DNA of 64,000 nt from Maribacter forsetii DSM 18668 (GCF_000744105.1 NZ_JQLH01000001.1:2356001-2420000); one strand, 5' to 3'; shown: positions 1 to 8,744, counted from the first letter of the stretch. Numbers and translations are program-made. Notes: generated by a model from the letters alone, not told the origin.

Positions 1-708
1 CGACAATGCAACATTCTTCAAAGAAGAAAGCGATTGAAATCTGATCATATCTATGGTGGACTGATCCATCATCCCCATAAATTCTTTAGCTACCGCAGCG
101 TTCATAAAATCATTGATTACTGCATCTGAATGCGCTTTTGTGTCCCAATACGCAACAGCAACTTGTTCTCCGGCTTCATTGACCCCAGTAATTCGTTGTA
201 AAAATCCGGTTTGTTTTTCGCTGAATTCCGGTCCAACTCTGTCATTTACTGCATTAAAAGCTTCAACATTGGCACCTTCCTTTAATTTAAAGGTCATTAC
301 TTCTGTAAATGTGCTATTGGCTGCAGTAAATTCATCGGTTGTTTTAAAACGAGACATTTTCATTGTGGAACCATCGATCATACCCGCATAGTTGGCAACA
401 GATTCATCTGACATAAATTTATTCATTGAAGCTTCAGCATCGGCAAGTGATTTCCAATATACCAATACCGCATATCTTCCTTGTTCGTCAACACCACTTT
501 GACGTCTAATAAAACCAGGCTGCTTACTTGTAAAAGTTTCTTCTATTTCAGCATCAAGTTCATTAAACTCCAATTCGCTTACGGTTGTTTTGATATTGAA
601 ACTGGTTACCTCTAAAACAGTCTCAACTTTTTTTTCTGGACTGTTACAGCTAGCTATCGCCATTGCAAACAGACTAATTGCAATTAATTTTGATTTCATA
701 ATTTTCAT
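1..708 (-). CDS. Lipoprotein with two antibiotic-biosynthesis-monooxygenase-like (ABM) domains, 3' end outside window
   Basis: The frame is open from ATG 708 down to base 1 (236 codons, no stop), so the C-terminus lies outside. A second in-frame ATG at 699 is equally possible. The N-terminus is a lipoprotein signal ending AMAIASC, so the protein is probably anchored in the envelope. The rest is an internal duplication: each half has a matching core, KQPGFIRRQSGVDEQGRY in the first and KQTGFLQRITGVNEAGEQ in the second, followed by a YW and a region ending in MxRF. This matches the dimeric alpha+beta barrel ABM fold, here with both barrel halves in one chain. ABM proteins are small oxygenases or unknown-function proteins; no substrate can be read from the sequence. 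The AraC gene immediately upstream on the same strand is a candidate regulator. Confidence 0.8.
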   Translation of the reverse strand, partial: MKIMKSKLIAISLFAMAIASCNSPEKKVETVLEVTSFNIKTTVSELEFNELDAEIEETFTSKQPGFIRRQSGVDEQGRYAVLVYWKSLADAEASMNKFMSDESVANYAGMIDGSTMKMSRFKTTDEFTAANSTFTEVMTFKLKEGANVEAFNAVNDRVGPEFSEKQTGFLQRITGVNEAGEQVAVAYWDTKAHSDAVINDFMNAAVAKEFMGMMDQSTIDMIRFQSLSSLKNVALS

Positions 709-738
709 TTTAGTTGATTTTAGTGTAATTCTACACTG

Positions 739-769
739 CAAAACTAAAATGGGAATGACGGTATTCCGT
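739..769 (-). promoter_or_regulatory. Promoter and candidate operator of the ABM lipoprotein gene
   Basis: Read on the minus strand, TAGTTTTG at 746-739 is an exact match to the Bacteroidota -7 element TAnnTTTG, about 30 bp upstream of the start codon. Upstream of it lies the inverted repeat ACGG-TATT-CCGT (758-769), a plausible site for the neighbouring AraC-type regulator. The operator role is inferred. Confidence 0.5.
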
Positions 770-805
770 TATCAATATGAGACTAAGAATGGTAAATATG
801 CGCAA

Positions 806-1669
806 TTATACTGAACTGGCTCTGAATGCCTTAGGAGAAACACCAACATTTTTTTTGAAAAATTTGGTGAAATTTGTCAGCTCGTCAAAGCCAATTTCAT
901 ACGCTATCTCTTTAAAACCATTATCTGTACTGACAATAGATCTTTTTGCCTCAAGAATTACGTAGCCGTCTATAAAGGTTTTAGCCGTACCCAATGTAAA
1001 CTCCTTAACCACTTCATTTAGGTGTTTGGTAGTAATGGTAAGCATTTCGGCATAGTCTTTCACATTTCTTGTAGTAGCATAATTTTGCTCTACTAAATTT
1101 TTGAATGCTATAAAAACCGTATAGTTCTTAACGTTATTTTGAGGTGATTGCTGATTATATTCCCGTTCAAGTCTCAGTAAATAGAGATTGATCAAAGAGG
1201 CTACTATATTGTTTCTTGCAAAGGTGTTTGAATTGGTAAGTTCTGCATTCAATTCCTGTAAAAAAGAATGGTTGAGCTCCTTGTTTTGTGAAATAGGGGA
1301 TGTCACGTGATAATTATACAGATGCGATATCATATTGATCGAGGATTTTGAGAAGTGGTTCATGACAAAATCTTCTGTAAACAACACCAAAAATCCTTTA
1401 TAAGTAGCATTTTTTTGAAAGGCATGAACTTGACCTTTTGCTAACTTTAGTACCGAGTCTTTTTTAACGGCATAATCCTTTAAGTCTACTTGATGCGTAC
1501 CCTTACCCTCTGTAACGATCAGTAAGGCAAAAAAATGAATCCTATGCGGTTGGGTAGGGTTGTGGTCTGCTATTTCAGGTATTCTAGCAAAAAACTGTGT
1601 TAAGTTCAAACATTCGAAACTATGTTTGTTTTCGGCATCTTGAAATGATATGTCTGGTATATTTTTCAA
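806..1669 (-). CDS. AraC-family transcriptional regulator
   Basis: A 287-residue protein with an N-terminal cupin-like sensing half and a C-terminal double helix-turn-helix (about residues 190-285). The end carries the typical AraC signature: FKEIAYEIGFDELTNFTKFF followed by KKNVGVSPKAFR. The start codon is TTG at 1669: the only ATG just upstream is followed at once by TGA, and the N-terminal motif KNIPDISFQ would be lost with a later start. The gene lies 97 bp upstream of, and on the same strand as, the ABM lipoprotein gene, which has its own promoter in the gap, so that gene is the most likely target. Effector unknown. Confidence 0.88.
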   Translation of the reverse strand: MKNIPDISFQDAENKHSFECLNLTQFFARIPEIADHNPTQPHRIHFFALLIVTEGKGTHQVDLKDYAVKKDSVLKLAKGQVHAFQKNATYKGFLVLFTEDFVMNHFSKSSINMISHLYNYHVTSPISQNKELNHSFLQELNAELTNSNTFARNNIVASLINLYLLRLEREYNQQSPQNNVKNYTVFIAFKNLVEQNYATTRNVKDYAEMLTITTKHLNEVVKEFTLGTAKTFIDGYVILEAKRSIVSTDNGFKEIAYEIGFDELTNFTKFFKKNVGVSPKAFRASSV

Positions 1670-1777
1670 GGTTCACATTTAGTTTACATGTTTTGGAATA
1701 CTAAAAATAAGCTAATTCATAACAAAGGGTTAATATATAAATGTATATCTAGAACCCATCTATCAAATGTATAAGCT

Positions 1778-2770
1778 TTATTGCCCGACCTCATTGACTA
1801 ATTCGCTTCCGTTTTCAAATGCTTTTATATTCTCTAAAGTAATAGTAGTTATTTGATCCATGGCTTCCTTAGTAAAATACGCTTGATGAGAAGTAATCAA
1901 TACATTAGGGAAGCTTAATAGTCTTAATAACATATCATCCTCAATAATAACTTCAGAATGGTCTTCGAAGAAAAGATTCTCTTCCTGCTCGTAAACATCA
2001 ATACCTAAATACCCAATTTTCTTATTCTTTAGTCCCTCAATGGCATCTTCGGTTTTTATCAATGCACCACGGCTGGTATTAATAATCATAACTCCGTCTT
2101 TCATTGATGCTATAGAGGCTTTATTTACTATATGTTTGGTATGCTTGTTCAACGGGCAATGAAGTGACAAAATATCCGACTGTTCAAAAACCTTTTCCAA
2201 TGGCATATATTCAACACCTAGTGCTACTAAATTCTCGTTTTCAGCAATATCATAAGCGATTATCTTACACCCGAATCCTTTGATAATTTTACAGAATGTT
2301 TCTCCAATTTTTCCTGTACCTATAACGCCAATAGTTTTGTTGTTTAAGTTGAAGCCAATGAGGTTTTTAAGCGAAAAATTACCTTCTCGAACACGGTTGT
2401 AAGCCTTATGTGTTTTACGATTTAGGGTTAAAATCAACGCTAAGGCATGTTCGGCAACCGCTTCTGGAGAATACGCAGGAACTCTTACAACTTTTATATT
2501 CTCTTTTGCAGCAGCATCCAAGTCTACATTATTGTAGCCGGCACAGCGTAACGCAATTAGTTGAATTCCATTTTTGGAAAGTATTTTTATAGTATTATCA
2601 TCTACAGTATCATTAACAAAAACGCAGACCGCATCACAATCTGCAGTTAATTTGGCAGTATCAGGATTTAATGCTGTTTCATAAAAAGAAAAAGAATAGT
2701 TATACTCCTTATTATATTTTTCAAAATATTCTTGATCGTAAGTTTTGGTACTAAAAACAGCTATTCTCAT
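1778..2770 (-). CDS. NAD-dependent D-2-hydroxyacid dehydrogenase, D-lactate dehydrogenase type
   Basis: A 330-residue cytoplasmic enzyme of the D-isomer-specific 2-hydroxyacid dehydrogenase family, closest in appearance to fermentative LdhA (pyruvate + NADH to D-lactate). The Rossmann motif GTGKIG is at residues 151-156, with the acidic residue of AYD near 174 consistent with NAD. The catalytic triad is present: Arg234 in NTSRG, Glu264 in YEQEENLFFED, and His295 in TSHQAYFT. The N-terminal substrate-binding domain contains RCAGYNNVDL, typical of LdhA-like members. The length is normal for the family. It stands alone, with its own 5' region of about 90 bp, and is separated from the ankyrin gene by a terminator hairpin. 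The exact substrate is inferred from family resemblance. Confidence 0.85.
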   Translation of the reverse strand: MRIAVFSTKTYDQEYFEKYNKEYNYSFSFYETALNPDTAKLTADCDAVCVFVNDTVDDNTIKILSKNGIQLIALRCAGYNNVDLDAAAKENIKVVRVPAYSPEAVAEHALALILTLNRKTHKAYNRVREGNFSLKNLIGFNLNNKTIGVIGTGKIGETFCKIIKGFGCKIIAYDIAENENLVALGVEYMPLEKVFEQSDILSLHCPLNKHTKHIVNKASIASMKDGVMIINTSRGALIKTEDAIEGLKNKKIGYLGIDVYEQEENLFFEDHSEVIIEDDMLLRLLSFPNVLITSHQAYFTKEAMDQITTITLENIKAFENGSELVNEVGQ

Positions 2771-2860
2771 TATTGGTTATTTAAGGATGAAATATAACTT
2801 GAAGATAAATATAACCTTGCAAAGAACATATTCATTTTTAAATAATATTGATACATATAA

Positions 2861-2901
2861 AAACCACAAAATGCCCTTTTTTACAGGACATTTTGTGGTT
2901 T
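2861..2901 (-). terminator. Rho-independent terminator of the catalase-ankyrin operon
   Basis: A long hairpin with 13-bp outer arms, AAACCACAAAATG (2861-2873) and CATTTTGTGGTTT (2889-2901). It lies just after the ankyrin stop on the minus strand and is followed in that direction by a T-rich stretch. Confidence 0.85.
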
Positions 2902-2919
2902 AATCAGACGATATGTAAT

Positions 2920-3432
2920 TTATTTTAAAAGTGCAATTACTTCTGTATTACCTTGCATCTGTGCGTGTTTTAATGCTGTGTTGCCTCTATTATCCATTAT
3001 AGATGCATCTGCTTTGTTTTTAAGCAAGTAATCAGCTATTTCAGTGTGACCAAAAGTACTTGCATATATAAGTGCTGTAGCATCATTGTAGTTTTGTAGA
3101 TTCACTTCTGACCCATAATCAATAAGCATTTTAGCGATTTCAATATTTCCTTTAAAGCAAACCCCCATTAAAGCGGTATTACCAGATGCATCTTGTGCAT
3201 TTACATTACTCCCTTTTTCTAACAAGTATGCGACAACCTCTTTTTGGTTATTATATGCTGAAAGAATTAAAGGAGTAAAACCTTTATTGTCAACGGCGTT
3301 TATAGCATCTTTATTTAAGTCATATATTTTTTCAAGAGTATCGATATCTCCACTACGTGATACATCAAAAATATCTTGAGCGCTGCTTGTAATTGTACTG
3401 ATCATAATTAATAGTATTAGTATATTTTTCAT
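2920..3432 (-). CDS. Exported ankyrin-repeat protein, catalase partner
   Basis: A 170-residue protein with an N-terminal signal peptide (about residues 1-18, cleavage after SSA) followed by about four ankyrin repeats. The repeat signatures are clear: NKGFTPLILSAYNNQKEVV, SGNTALMGVCFKGNIEIAKM, YNDATALIYASTFGHTEIA and RGNTALKHAQMQGNTEVI. It lies 63 bp downstream of the catalase gene on the same strand. Catalase followed by a small secreted ankyrin protein is a known pairing in Gram-negative bacteria (for example AnkB in Pseudomonas), where the ankyrin protein supports periplasmic catalase activity. The role here is inferred from that pairing. A hairpin sits in the gap between the two genes. Confidence 0.85.
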   Translation of the reverse strand: MKNILILLIMISTITSSAQDIFDVSRSGDIDTLEKIYDLNKDAINAVDNKGFTPLILSAYNNQKEVVAYLLEKGSNVNAQDASGNTALMGVCFKGNIEIAKMLIDYGSEVNLQNYNDATALIYASTFGHTEIADYLLKNKADASIMDNRGNTALKHAQMQGNTEVIALLK

Positions 3433-3450
3433 AATTTTTAAATATTAAAG

Positions 3451-3474
3451 AGGGGATGCTACTAAGCATCCCCT
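3451..3474 (-). other. Intercistronic hairpin between catalase and ankyrin genes
   Basis: A perfect 10-bp stem, AGGGGATGCT / AGCATCCCCT, with a 4-base loop ACTA. No T-run follows on the minus strand, so it is more likely an mRNA 3'-end stabiliser or partial attenuator that lowers ankyrin expression relative to catalase than a full terminator. Function inferred. Confidence 0.6.
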
Positions 3475-3495
3475 TAGTTAATTGTTACTTCTATT

Positions 3496-5016
3496 CTAGT
3501 GCATAAAATCTTTTTGAGAAAATCCTAGTTCTTTTGCTATTCTCATGCCAAAATCGCTATCTGCTTGATAGAAATATCCTATCATTTTCATTTGGATGTT
3601 TCTATCTGTAACCTGACCTAAATCACCTTTCAAATTTTTAATTAAATTGTCCTGCTCTTGTTTTGATAATGATCTGTAGAAATCACCTGCTTGTGCAAAA
3701 TCGTTAGTCTTAGTGATTTTCTTTTGAGTAATGGTCACATTTTTTAAAGTAGTTTCTGACAGTTTATACTGCGGGTCTTCTTTTAATGTGGCCTTAGAAC
3801 TTGGTTGATAATTTACATCCGGATTTTCAAATCGTTTATTTCCGGCACTGTTCCAACTATCAGAATTATAATTCTTTGGCTCTTCTAAAGGTTTATTTAT
3901 CTCTAACTGCAAGAAATTAGGACCTAAACGATGTCTTTGTGTATCAAAATATGAGAATAATCTACCTTGTAATAACTTGTCTTCTGATGGCTCTACACCC
4001 GGAATCAATGCACCAGGAGAAAAGGCTATACTTTCTACTTGTTCAAAATAATTTATAGGGTTCTGATTTAATGTCATAGTACCAATCTTTATTTTCTCAA
4101 TCTTATCCTCTGGCCAATCTTTGGTAGCATCTAATGGCCAAAAATCAAAAGAATGTAAATCTTCTGGTTTAATCAATTGAACATAAAGATCCCATTGCGG
4201 AAAATTCTTATCGTCAATATCTTTTCTTAAGCTTACCGTAGCATGTTGCCAATCTTTACCTTGTTGCGCTGCAGCTTCTTCAGTTGTTAAGTTTTTTTCA
4301 CCCTGTTTAGATACCCAAGCATATTTTACATAGGTTACTTTTCCTTCACTATTGATCCATTTATAACCATGAACACTACTACCGTTCATAAACTGATATC
4401 CTTTAGGAATACCTAAATCAGTATATAATCTAGTAAGCATATGTGTAGCTTCGGGTACATGTGAAAAGAAATCGAAAAATCTGTTAGGATCTTGCTTGTT
4501 GGTTTCTGGAGATGGTTTTAAGGAATGTACCATGTCAGGAAATTTGATAGCATCTCTAATAAAGAAAATTGGCAAATTATTACCTACAATATCATAGTTT
4601 CCTTGTTCGGTATAGAATTTAACGGCAAAACCACGTGGGTCTCTTGCTGTTTCTGGAGATCCTTTGCCATGAATAACTGTAGAAAAACGTGCTGCCAATT
4701 CTGTCTTTTTACCTACATTGGAAAAAGGAACTGCTTTAGTGTAAGCTGACATATCTTTTGTAGCTTCAAAATATCCAGAAGCTCCCGCACCTCTCGGGTG
4801 AACTACTCTTTCTGGAATTCTTTCCCTATCAAAAGCAGCTAATTTTTCAACTAAATAGATGTCTTCTAATAAAACCGGACCGTATTCGCCTACAGTTTTT
4901 GAGTTTTGATTATCACCAACAGGTACACCTCCATTTGTGGTAATAGTTTCGGTGGTTTGGGAGAAACCCATTATACCAACTGAAAGCATGATAAGTGATG
5001 CTAATTTCTTTTTCAT
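3496..5016 (-). CDS. katA: Exported monofunctional haem catalase
   Basis: Clade-type haem catalase, 506 residues from the ATG at 5016; an upstream in-frame ATG (5049) would put 11 extra residues before an obvious signal peptide and is rejected. The signal peptide (MKKKLASLIM then LSVGIMGFSQ) predicts a periplasmic enzyme. It converts 2 H2O2 to water and oxygen. Key residues are visible: catalytic His73 in VVHPRGAGASGYF, catalytic Asn146 in YDIVGNNLPIFFIRD, and haem-ligand Tyr356 in GRLFSYFDTQRHRLGPNF. The length fits a small-subunit catalase plus leader. It is transcribed divergently from the OxyR-type regulator across a short region with two palindromes, and is followed by the ankyrin gene. 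Peroxide-induced expression through OxyR is the likely regulation. Confidence 0.95.
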   Translation of the reverse strand: MKKKLASLIMLSVGIMGFSQTTETITTNGGVPVGDNQNSKTVGEYGPVLLEDIYLVEKLAAFDRERIPERVVHPRGAGASGYFEATKDMSAYTKAVPFSNVGKKTELAARFSTVIHGKGSPETARDPRGFAVKFYTEQGNYDIVGNNLPIFFIRDAIKFPDMVHSLKPSPETNKQDPNRFFDFFSHVPEATHMLTRLYTDLGIPKGYQFMNGSSVHGYKWINSEGKVTYVKYAWVSKQGEKNLTTEEAAAQQGKDWQHATVSLRKDIDDKNFPQWDLYVQLIKPEDLHSFDFWPLDATKDWPEDKIEKIKIGTMTLNQNPINYFEQVESIAFSPGALIPGVEPSEDKLLQGRLFSYFDTQRHRLGPNFLQLEINKPLEEPKNYNSDSWNSAGNKRFENPDVNYQPSSKATLKEDPQYKLSETTLKNVTITQKKITKTNDFAQAGDFYRSLSKQEQDNLIKNLKGDLGQVTDRNIQMKMIGYFYQADSDFGMRIAKELGFSQKDFMH

Positions 5017-5046
5017 TTTATATAGATTTAATTTATAAGATTGCTG

Positions 5047-5115
5047 CAAAATTCAATTACATACCCGTATTAATCAAATTAATACTCTATATACTTGTAT
5101 TGGTAAAATTAATAT
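5047..5115. promoter_or_regulatory. katA-oxyR divergent control region with two palindromic operators
   Basis: GTATTAAT-CAA-ATTAATAC at 5067-5085 is a perfect 8-bp inverted repeat. GTATTGGT-AAA-ATTAATAT at 5097-5115 is an imperfect copy of it. The two centres are exactly 30 bp apart, about three helical turns, as expected for a LysR-type tetramer bound to two dimer sites. The first site lies 12 bp upstream of a weak katA -7 element (GAATTTTG, 5054-5047 on the minus strand). The second ends 9 bp before the oxyR start, a typical autoregulation position. Confidence 0.7.
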
Positions 5116-5124
5116 GTATCATAT

Positions 5125-6048
5125 ATGACCATACAACAATTAGAATACGTAATTGCCTTAGATACTTATAGACACTTTGTTACGGCTGCGGAAAAGTGTT
5201 TTGTAACACAACCTACAATTACCATTCAAGTAAAAAAATTAGAGAATGAAATAGGGTTTTTAATTTTCGATAAAAGTAAATCGCCTTTTAAACCATCAGA
5301 TTTGGGGGAAGTTTTTATCGCAAAAGCTAAAGTTATTCTTCATGAAATAAAGGAATTAAAAAACATGGTGAATGTGGAACTTGACAATCTAGAAGGGGAG
5401 TACAGAATGGCTGTTATACCTACAATTTCGTCTTATTTGATTCCTTTGATTTCAGGTACTTTCTCAGAGAAATACCCCAATACCATTTTAAGAATTCAAG
5501 AAATGGAGAGCGATCAAATTATTTTAGCATTGCAAAAAAAAGAAATAGACTTAGGTATTTTGGTGACACCATTAAATGAACCTTTTATTCGAGAAATAAA
5601 ATTATATAACGAACCATTCATTTTCTACGGGCAAGAAGATAGTTTTATAAAGGAGAAGAATACGTTAAGTGTTACCGAGATAGAAAACCTTGATAATATT
5701 TGGCTTCTAGAAAATGGGCATTGCTTTAGAAATCAAGTATTGAATATTTGTGGAAATAGCGATAATAACAAGAATATTCAATTTCAAAGTGGATCTATTG
5801 AAGCTCTCAAAAGAATGGTCGATAATTATGGCGGATTCACTTTGGTGCCAGAAATGGCTATAAACGATAATGAAAAAGGCCGTATACTTCATTTTAACGA
5901 ACCTAAACCTATACGCGAAGTTAGTTTGGTAACCCACCACACATTTTCTAAAGATGTTTTAATTGATGCCTTACGTTTAGAAATATTAGATAAAACTCCA
6001 AAAGGATTTGAGAAAAATAAGCGATTTATTAAAATTAATTGGAGGTAG
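5125..6048 (+). CDS. oxyR: Hydrogen-peroxide-sensing LysR-type regulator OxyR
   Basis: A 307-residue LysR-type regulator. The winged helix-turn-helix is at residues 1-60 (MTIQQLEYVIALDTYRHFVT and AAEKCFVTQP), followed by the periplasmic-binding-protein-like sensor domain. The two cysteines that form the peroxide-sensing disulfide in OxyR are present and correctly spaced: Cys200 and Cys209 in NGHCFRNQVLNIC, matching Cys199/Cys208 of the E. coli protein. This makes OxyR a firm call rather than a generic LysR. It is divergent from the catalase gene, its expected target. The intergenic region contains two palindromes 30 bp apart that fit OxyR tetramer binding. Confidence 0.93.
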   Translation: MTIQQLEYVIALDTYRHFVTAAEKCFVTQPTITIQVKKLENEIGFLIFDKSKSPFKPSDLGEVFIAKAKVILHEIKELKNMVNVELDNLEGEYRMAVIPTISSYLIPLISGTFSEKYPNTILRIQEMESDQIILALQKKEIDLGILVTPLNEPFIREIKLYNEPFIFYGQEDSFIKEKNTLSVTEIENLDNIWLLENGHCFRNQVLNICGNSDNNKNIQFQSGSIEALKRMVDNYGGFTLVPEMAINDNEKGRILHFNEPKPIREVSLVTHHTFSKDVLIDALRLEILDKTPKGFEKNKRFIKINWR

Positions 6049-6122
6049 TTTTGATAATGAGATAAAGAAAACCTATAAATTTGTTATTCTATAAAGTTAG
6101 AATTTGGACCAATTGATTTGAG

Positions 6123-6266
6123 CTAAAACAAATGATTTTTACGTGCCTGTACAGATGTTGCTTTCTGTGATTTTAAGTATTGGTGTGAATAACTCATTAA
6201 CACTAAATACCCCATATCTTTAGTGTGGTCAGGACCTTGAAACGATATGTTAGGTATTTCTTTCAA
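6123..6266 (-). pseudogene. Possible remnant of an AraC-family gene 5' end
   Basis: A 47-codon frame starting with TTG reads LKEIPNISFQGP. It resembles the N-terminus of the AraC regulator at 806-1669 (KNIPDISFQ), which also starts with TTG. After about residue 20 no AraC similarity is visible and a stop follows. It is most likely a decayed fragment of a related regulator gene. A chance match cannot be excluded. Confidence 0.3.
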
Positions 6267-6284
6267 ACTAAATAATGTAGCCCT

Positions 6285-6857
6285 TTAATAGCTTATCGGT
6301 ATTTCAACCCTATCCATGTCCCAAGCGATATACATTAAGGCAATACCATTCTCAGAATCTTCAAATTGTATGGTAAATTCTTCTACTGGTTTATTGTTAT
6401 GTAATACATGCGCCTCAATCCTTAAAACATCATTATTCTCATCATAACTATAATGACCCCATTGATCAACATCTTTATTAAAGATTATTGTCCATACTTC
6501 TTCCTTGGGTATGGCATACATGGTATAGATACCTTTTCTAAGTAATTTTCCATCTATGTTTACATCTTTGTATACTTTAATCTCTGTAGCTTCATTGGCA
6601 CCTAATCGCCAAATCTCATTGTATTTGACCATACCATCAAAAACCACACGTCCATTTTTTTGAGGTCTACTATAATCTACCCTGAGAATGGGAGAATCTG
6701 GTAGGTTTCTTTCAGGAGCAAATTTTATATCGTGGGCAAAATGATCTGGTAAGTAGACTCTATCTAAAGGGCTTTTATCAAGACCTCTAAAGTTTTGGGA
6801 ATAAGCAATAGAAGTAAAGAGACTAAAACATGCACAAAATAGCGTAATTTTTTTCAT
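6285..6857 (-). CDS. Secreted DUF2911-family protein
   Basis: A 190-residue protein with a signal peptide (MKKITLFCACFSLFTSIAYS, cleavage near residue 20). The body matches the DUF2911 family common in Bacteroidota: the sections YSRPQKNGRVVFDG, EIWRLGANEATEIKVYKDV and YTMYAIPKEEVWTIIFNKD are the typical family core. The family has no established biochemical role; it is a small beta-rich exported protein. It stands alone between the oxyR region and an SDR gene, with about 100 bp upstream and no clear operon partner. Confidence 0.85.
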   Translation of the reverse strand: MKKITLFCACFSLFTSIAYSQNFRGLDKSPLDRVYLPDHFAHDIKFAPERNLPDSPILRVDYSRPQKNGRVVFDGMVKYNEIWRLGANEATEIKVYKDVNIDGKLLRKGIYTMYAIPKEEVWTIIFNKDVDQWGHYSYDENNDVLRIEAHVLHNNKPVEEFTIQFEDSENGIALMYIAWDMDRVEIPISY

Positions 6858-6958
6858 AATAAATGATACTTATATGGTTAGTCATTTAACTCTTAAATGT
6901 AATAATTATAAGAACTAAACGATCACCATAAGTGCAGAATAATTATTAATAGGTAGAT

Positions 6959-7720
6959 TTATAACATTAACCCACCAGTAGCTTCTATACGCTGACCATT
7001 GATCCAACCGGCATCTTGCGTACATAAAAAAGCAACAATTCCACCAATGTCTTCTGGTTCACCAACTCGACCAAGTGCGGTGTTACTACTAATTTTTTCA
7101 CGTCTTTCCTCATTGTCCTTATTTGCCCCACCACCAAAGTCTGTTCCTACAGCACCAGGAGCTACCACATTTGCACGTATTTTTTTATCACTAAGTTCCT
7201 TTGCCAGAAATCTTGTTAATACATCTATACCACCTTTCATACTTGCATAGGCAGAAGAGCCAGGTATCGTTACCCTTACCAAGCCAGATGATATATTAAT
7301 GATTCCGCCACCATCATTTAATTGTTCAACTGCATGCTGAGTTAAGAAATAAACGCCTTTTAAATGAATGTTCATCATAGCATCAAAATCGGCTTCGGTA
7401 GTTTCTAGAAATGGCTTGTAAATTCCCGTTCCTGCATTATTTATCAAGTAATCGAATTTAGCGGTACGGTAATTTTCATTTAAATACATGGAAACCGTTT
7501 TAAGGAAACTAGAAAAATTAGAGGTATCACTGGTATCTAATTGAAAAGCTACTGCCTTTTGACCTAGTTTTTCAATTTCCCTAACAACCTTCTCTGCAGC
7601 ATCTTTTTTAGAGTGATAGGTTAAAATAACATCCAAACCTTTTTCTGCAATTTTTAATGCTATATTCTTTCCAATTCCTCGGCTACCACCGGTTACCAAT
7701 GCTATTTTCGTTCTTGACAT
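6959..7720 (-). CDS. Short-chain dehydrogenase/reductase (classical SDR)
   Basis: A 253-residue classical SDR, cytoplasmic. The cofactor motif TGGSRGIG is at residues 10-17. The other conserved elements are NNAG at 94-97, catalytic Ser144 or Ser145 in NISSG, and Tyr158/Lys162 in SAYASMKGG. The C-terminal PGAVGTDF and the final GQRIEATGG are typical of the FabG-like SDR group. Arg13 in the glycine-rich loop and the residues after beta-2 suggest NADP(H) rather than NAD(H), as an inference. Substrate unknown. It is monocistronic as far as the spacing shows (about 100 bp on both sides). Confidence 0.88.
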   Translation of the reverse strand: MSRTKIALVTGGSRGIGKNIALKIAEKGLDVILTYHSKKDAAEKVVREIEKLGQKAVAFQLDTSDTSNFSSFLKTVSMYLNENYRTAKFDYLINNAGTGIYKPFLETTEADFDAMMNIHLKGVYFLTQHAVEQLNDGGGIINISSGLVRVTIPGSSAYASMKGGIDVLTRFLAKELSDKKIRANVVAPGAVGTDFGGGANKDNEERREKISSNTALGRVGEPEDIGGIVAFLCTQDAGWINGQRIEATGGLML

Positions 7721-7831
7721 AATTCTACTTCTTAAAATTTATTTGTGTTTTTTATAGCTTACTAAAATATCAATATCAATTTTTTAATAAGGTATAAGCA
7801 AGGTTATTTATATATTAAAACTTTATGCTGC

Positions 7832-8560
7832 TTATGTTTTTGGATCGCGCCTAAACAATTGTATCAAATCAAAGACAAGTACACAAAAGACTACCCAAAT
7901 GAACCCGGCAATGAAGCCGCCTGCTATATCCGAAGGAAAATGGACTCCCAAATAAATCCTACTTATTCCAATGCTTAAAATAATAACTGTTAAGGCGATC
8001 ATCAATATATATTTCATCACTTTCTGAATATTGAACTTGGTGACCAGAAAAATAAGAAATCCGTAGAATGCCATCGCGCTCATTGCATGACCGCTAGGAT
8101 AACTCAACGTTTCTACAGAAACTAAATGTTCAATACCTGGTCTTGCACGGTCAATAAATCTTTTCAATACCATATTAGAAATGGTAGCCAAAGCTAATAT
8201 CAATGTTGCCTGTACCACGTATTTCCAGCGTTTAAAGACTAAAAGTGAGATTAAGAGAAATACCCCTAGTACTATTAAATATCCATACACATCACCAACA
8301 TAGGTCATAAATTTAAAGTAAGATGTTAAACTGGGTGTACGATAAGAAATTACATAATCTGTAATTGCCGTGTCATAAGTGGCAAGGGTTTCTGTCTTTA
8401 AGGTTTCTGTCAATTCTACAAATAAATTAATTCCGCCAACAACGATGACCAAAGCAATTATTACTGTAATAACATAGGGTAATGTTGTGTTGTATTGGTT
8501 TAATTTATCCGCTAAAAATTCACGAAGCGATTTTATAAAAGTAAAAAGGGATTGTTTCAT
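7832..8560 (-). CDS. PAP2-family membrane phosphatase
   Basis: A 242-residue integral membrane protein of the type-2 phosphatidic acid phosphatase family. All three phosphatase motifs are present in order: KRFIDRARPG, then PSGHAMS, then SRIYLGVHFPSD, which together hold the catalytic His and Asp. About six hydrophobic segments surround them. Members dephosphorylate phosphatidic acid, phosphatidylglycerol phosphate or undecaprenyl diphosphate; the substrate cannot be chosen from the sequence. The start at 8560 is preferred over the in-frame ATG at 8590 because the extra ten residues are polar and unlike the family. Confidence 0.87.
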   Translation of the reverse strand: MKQSLFTFIKSLREFLADKLNQYNTTLPYVITVIIALVIVVGGINLFVELTETLKTETLATYDTAITDYVISYRTPSLTSYFKFMTYVGDVYGYLIVLGVFLLISLLVFKRWKYVVQATLILALATISNMVLKRFIDRARPGIEHLVSVETLSYPSGHAMSAMAFYGFLIFLVTKFNIQKVMKYILMIALTVIILSIGISRIYLGVHFPSDIAGGFIAGFIWVVFCVLVFDLIQLFRRDPKT

Positions 8561-8744
8561 GAAACATTTTGTTGTTTGTGCCGTAAACATAGCAGTAATT
8601 GAGCATATCTACTGTTTCAAAGAAATCGATAACTAACTCGATTGGGTTAATTACTACATGTTAGGTTCTTTAACAGCATCTTCAAATTTGGACAGGTATA
8701 CTTTGAACCCTTATCTTTATACGATAATAGAATTGTTAGAAATT

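Noticed and set aside
113..391. Plus-strand open frame of 92 codons
   Set aside because: It is the antisense shadow of the ABM lipoprotein gene, which has a signal peptide and an internal duplication.
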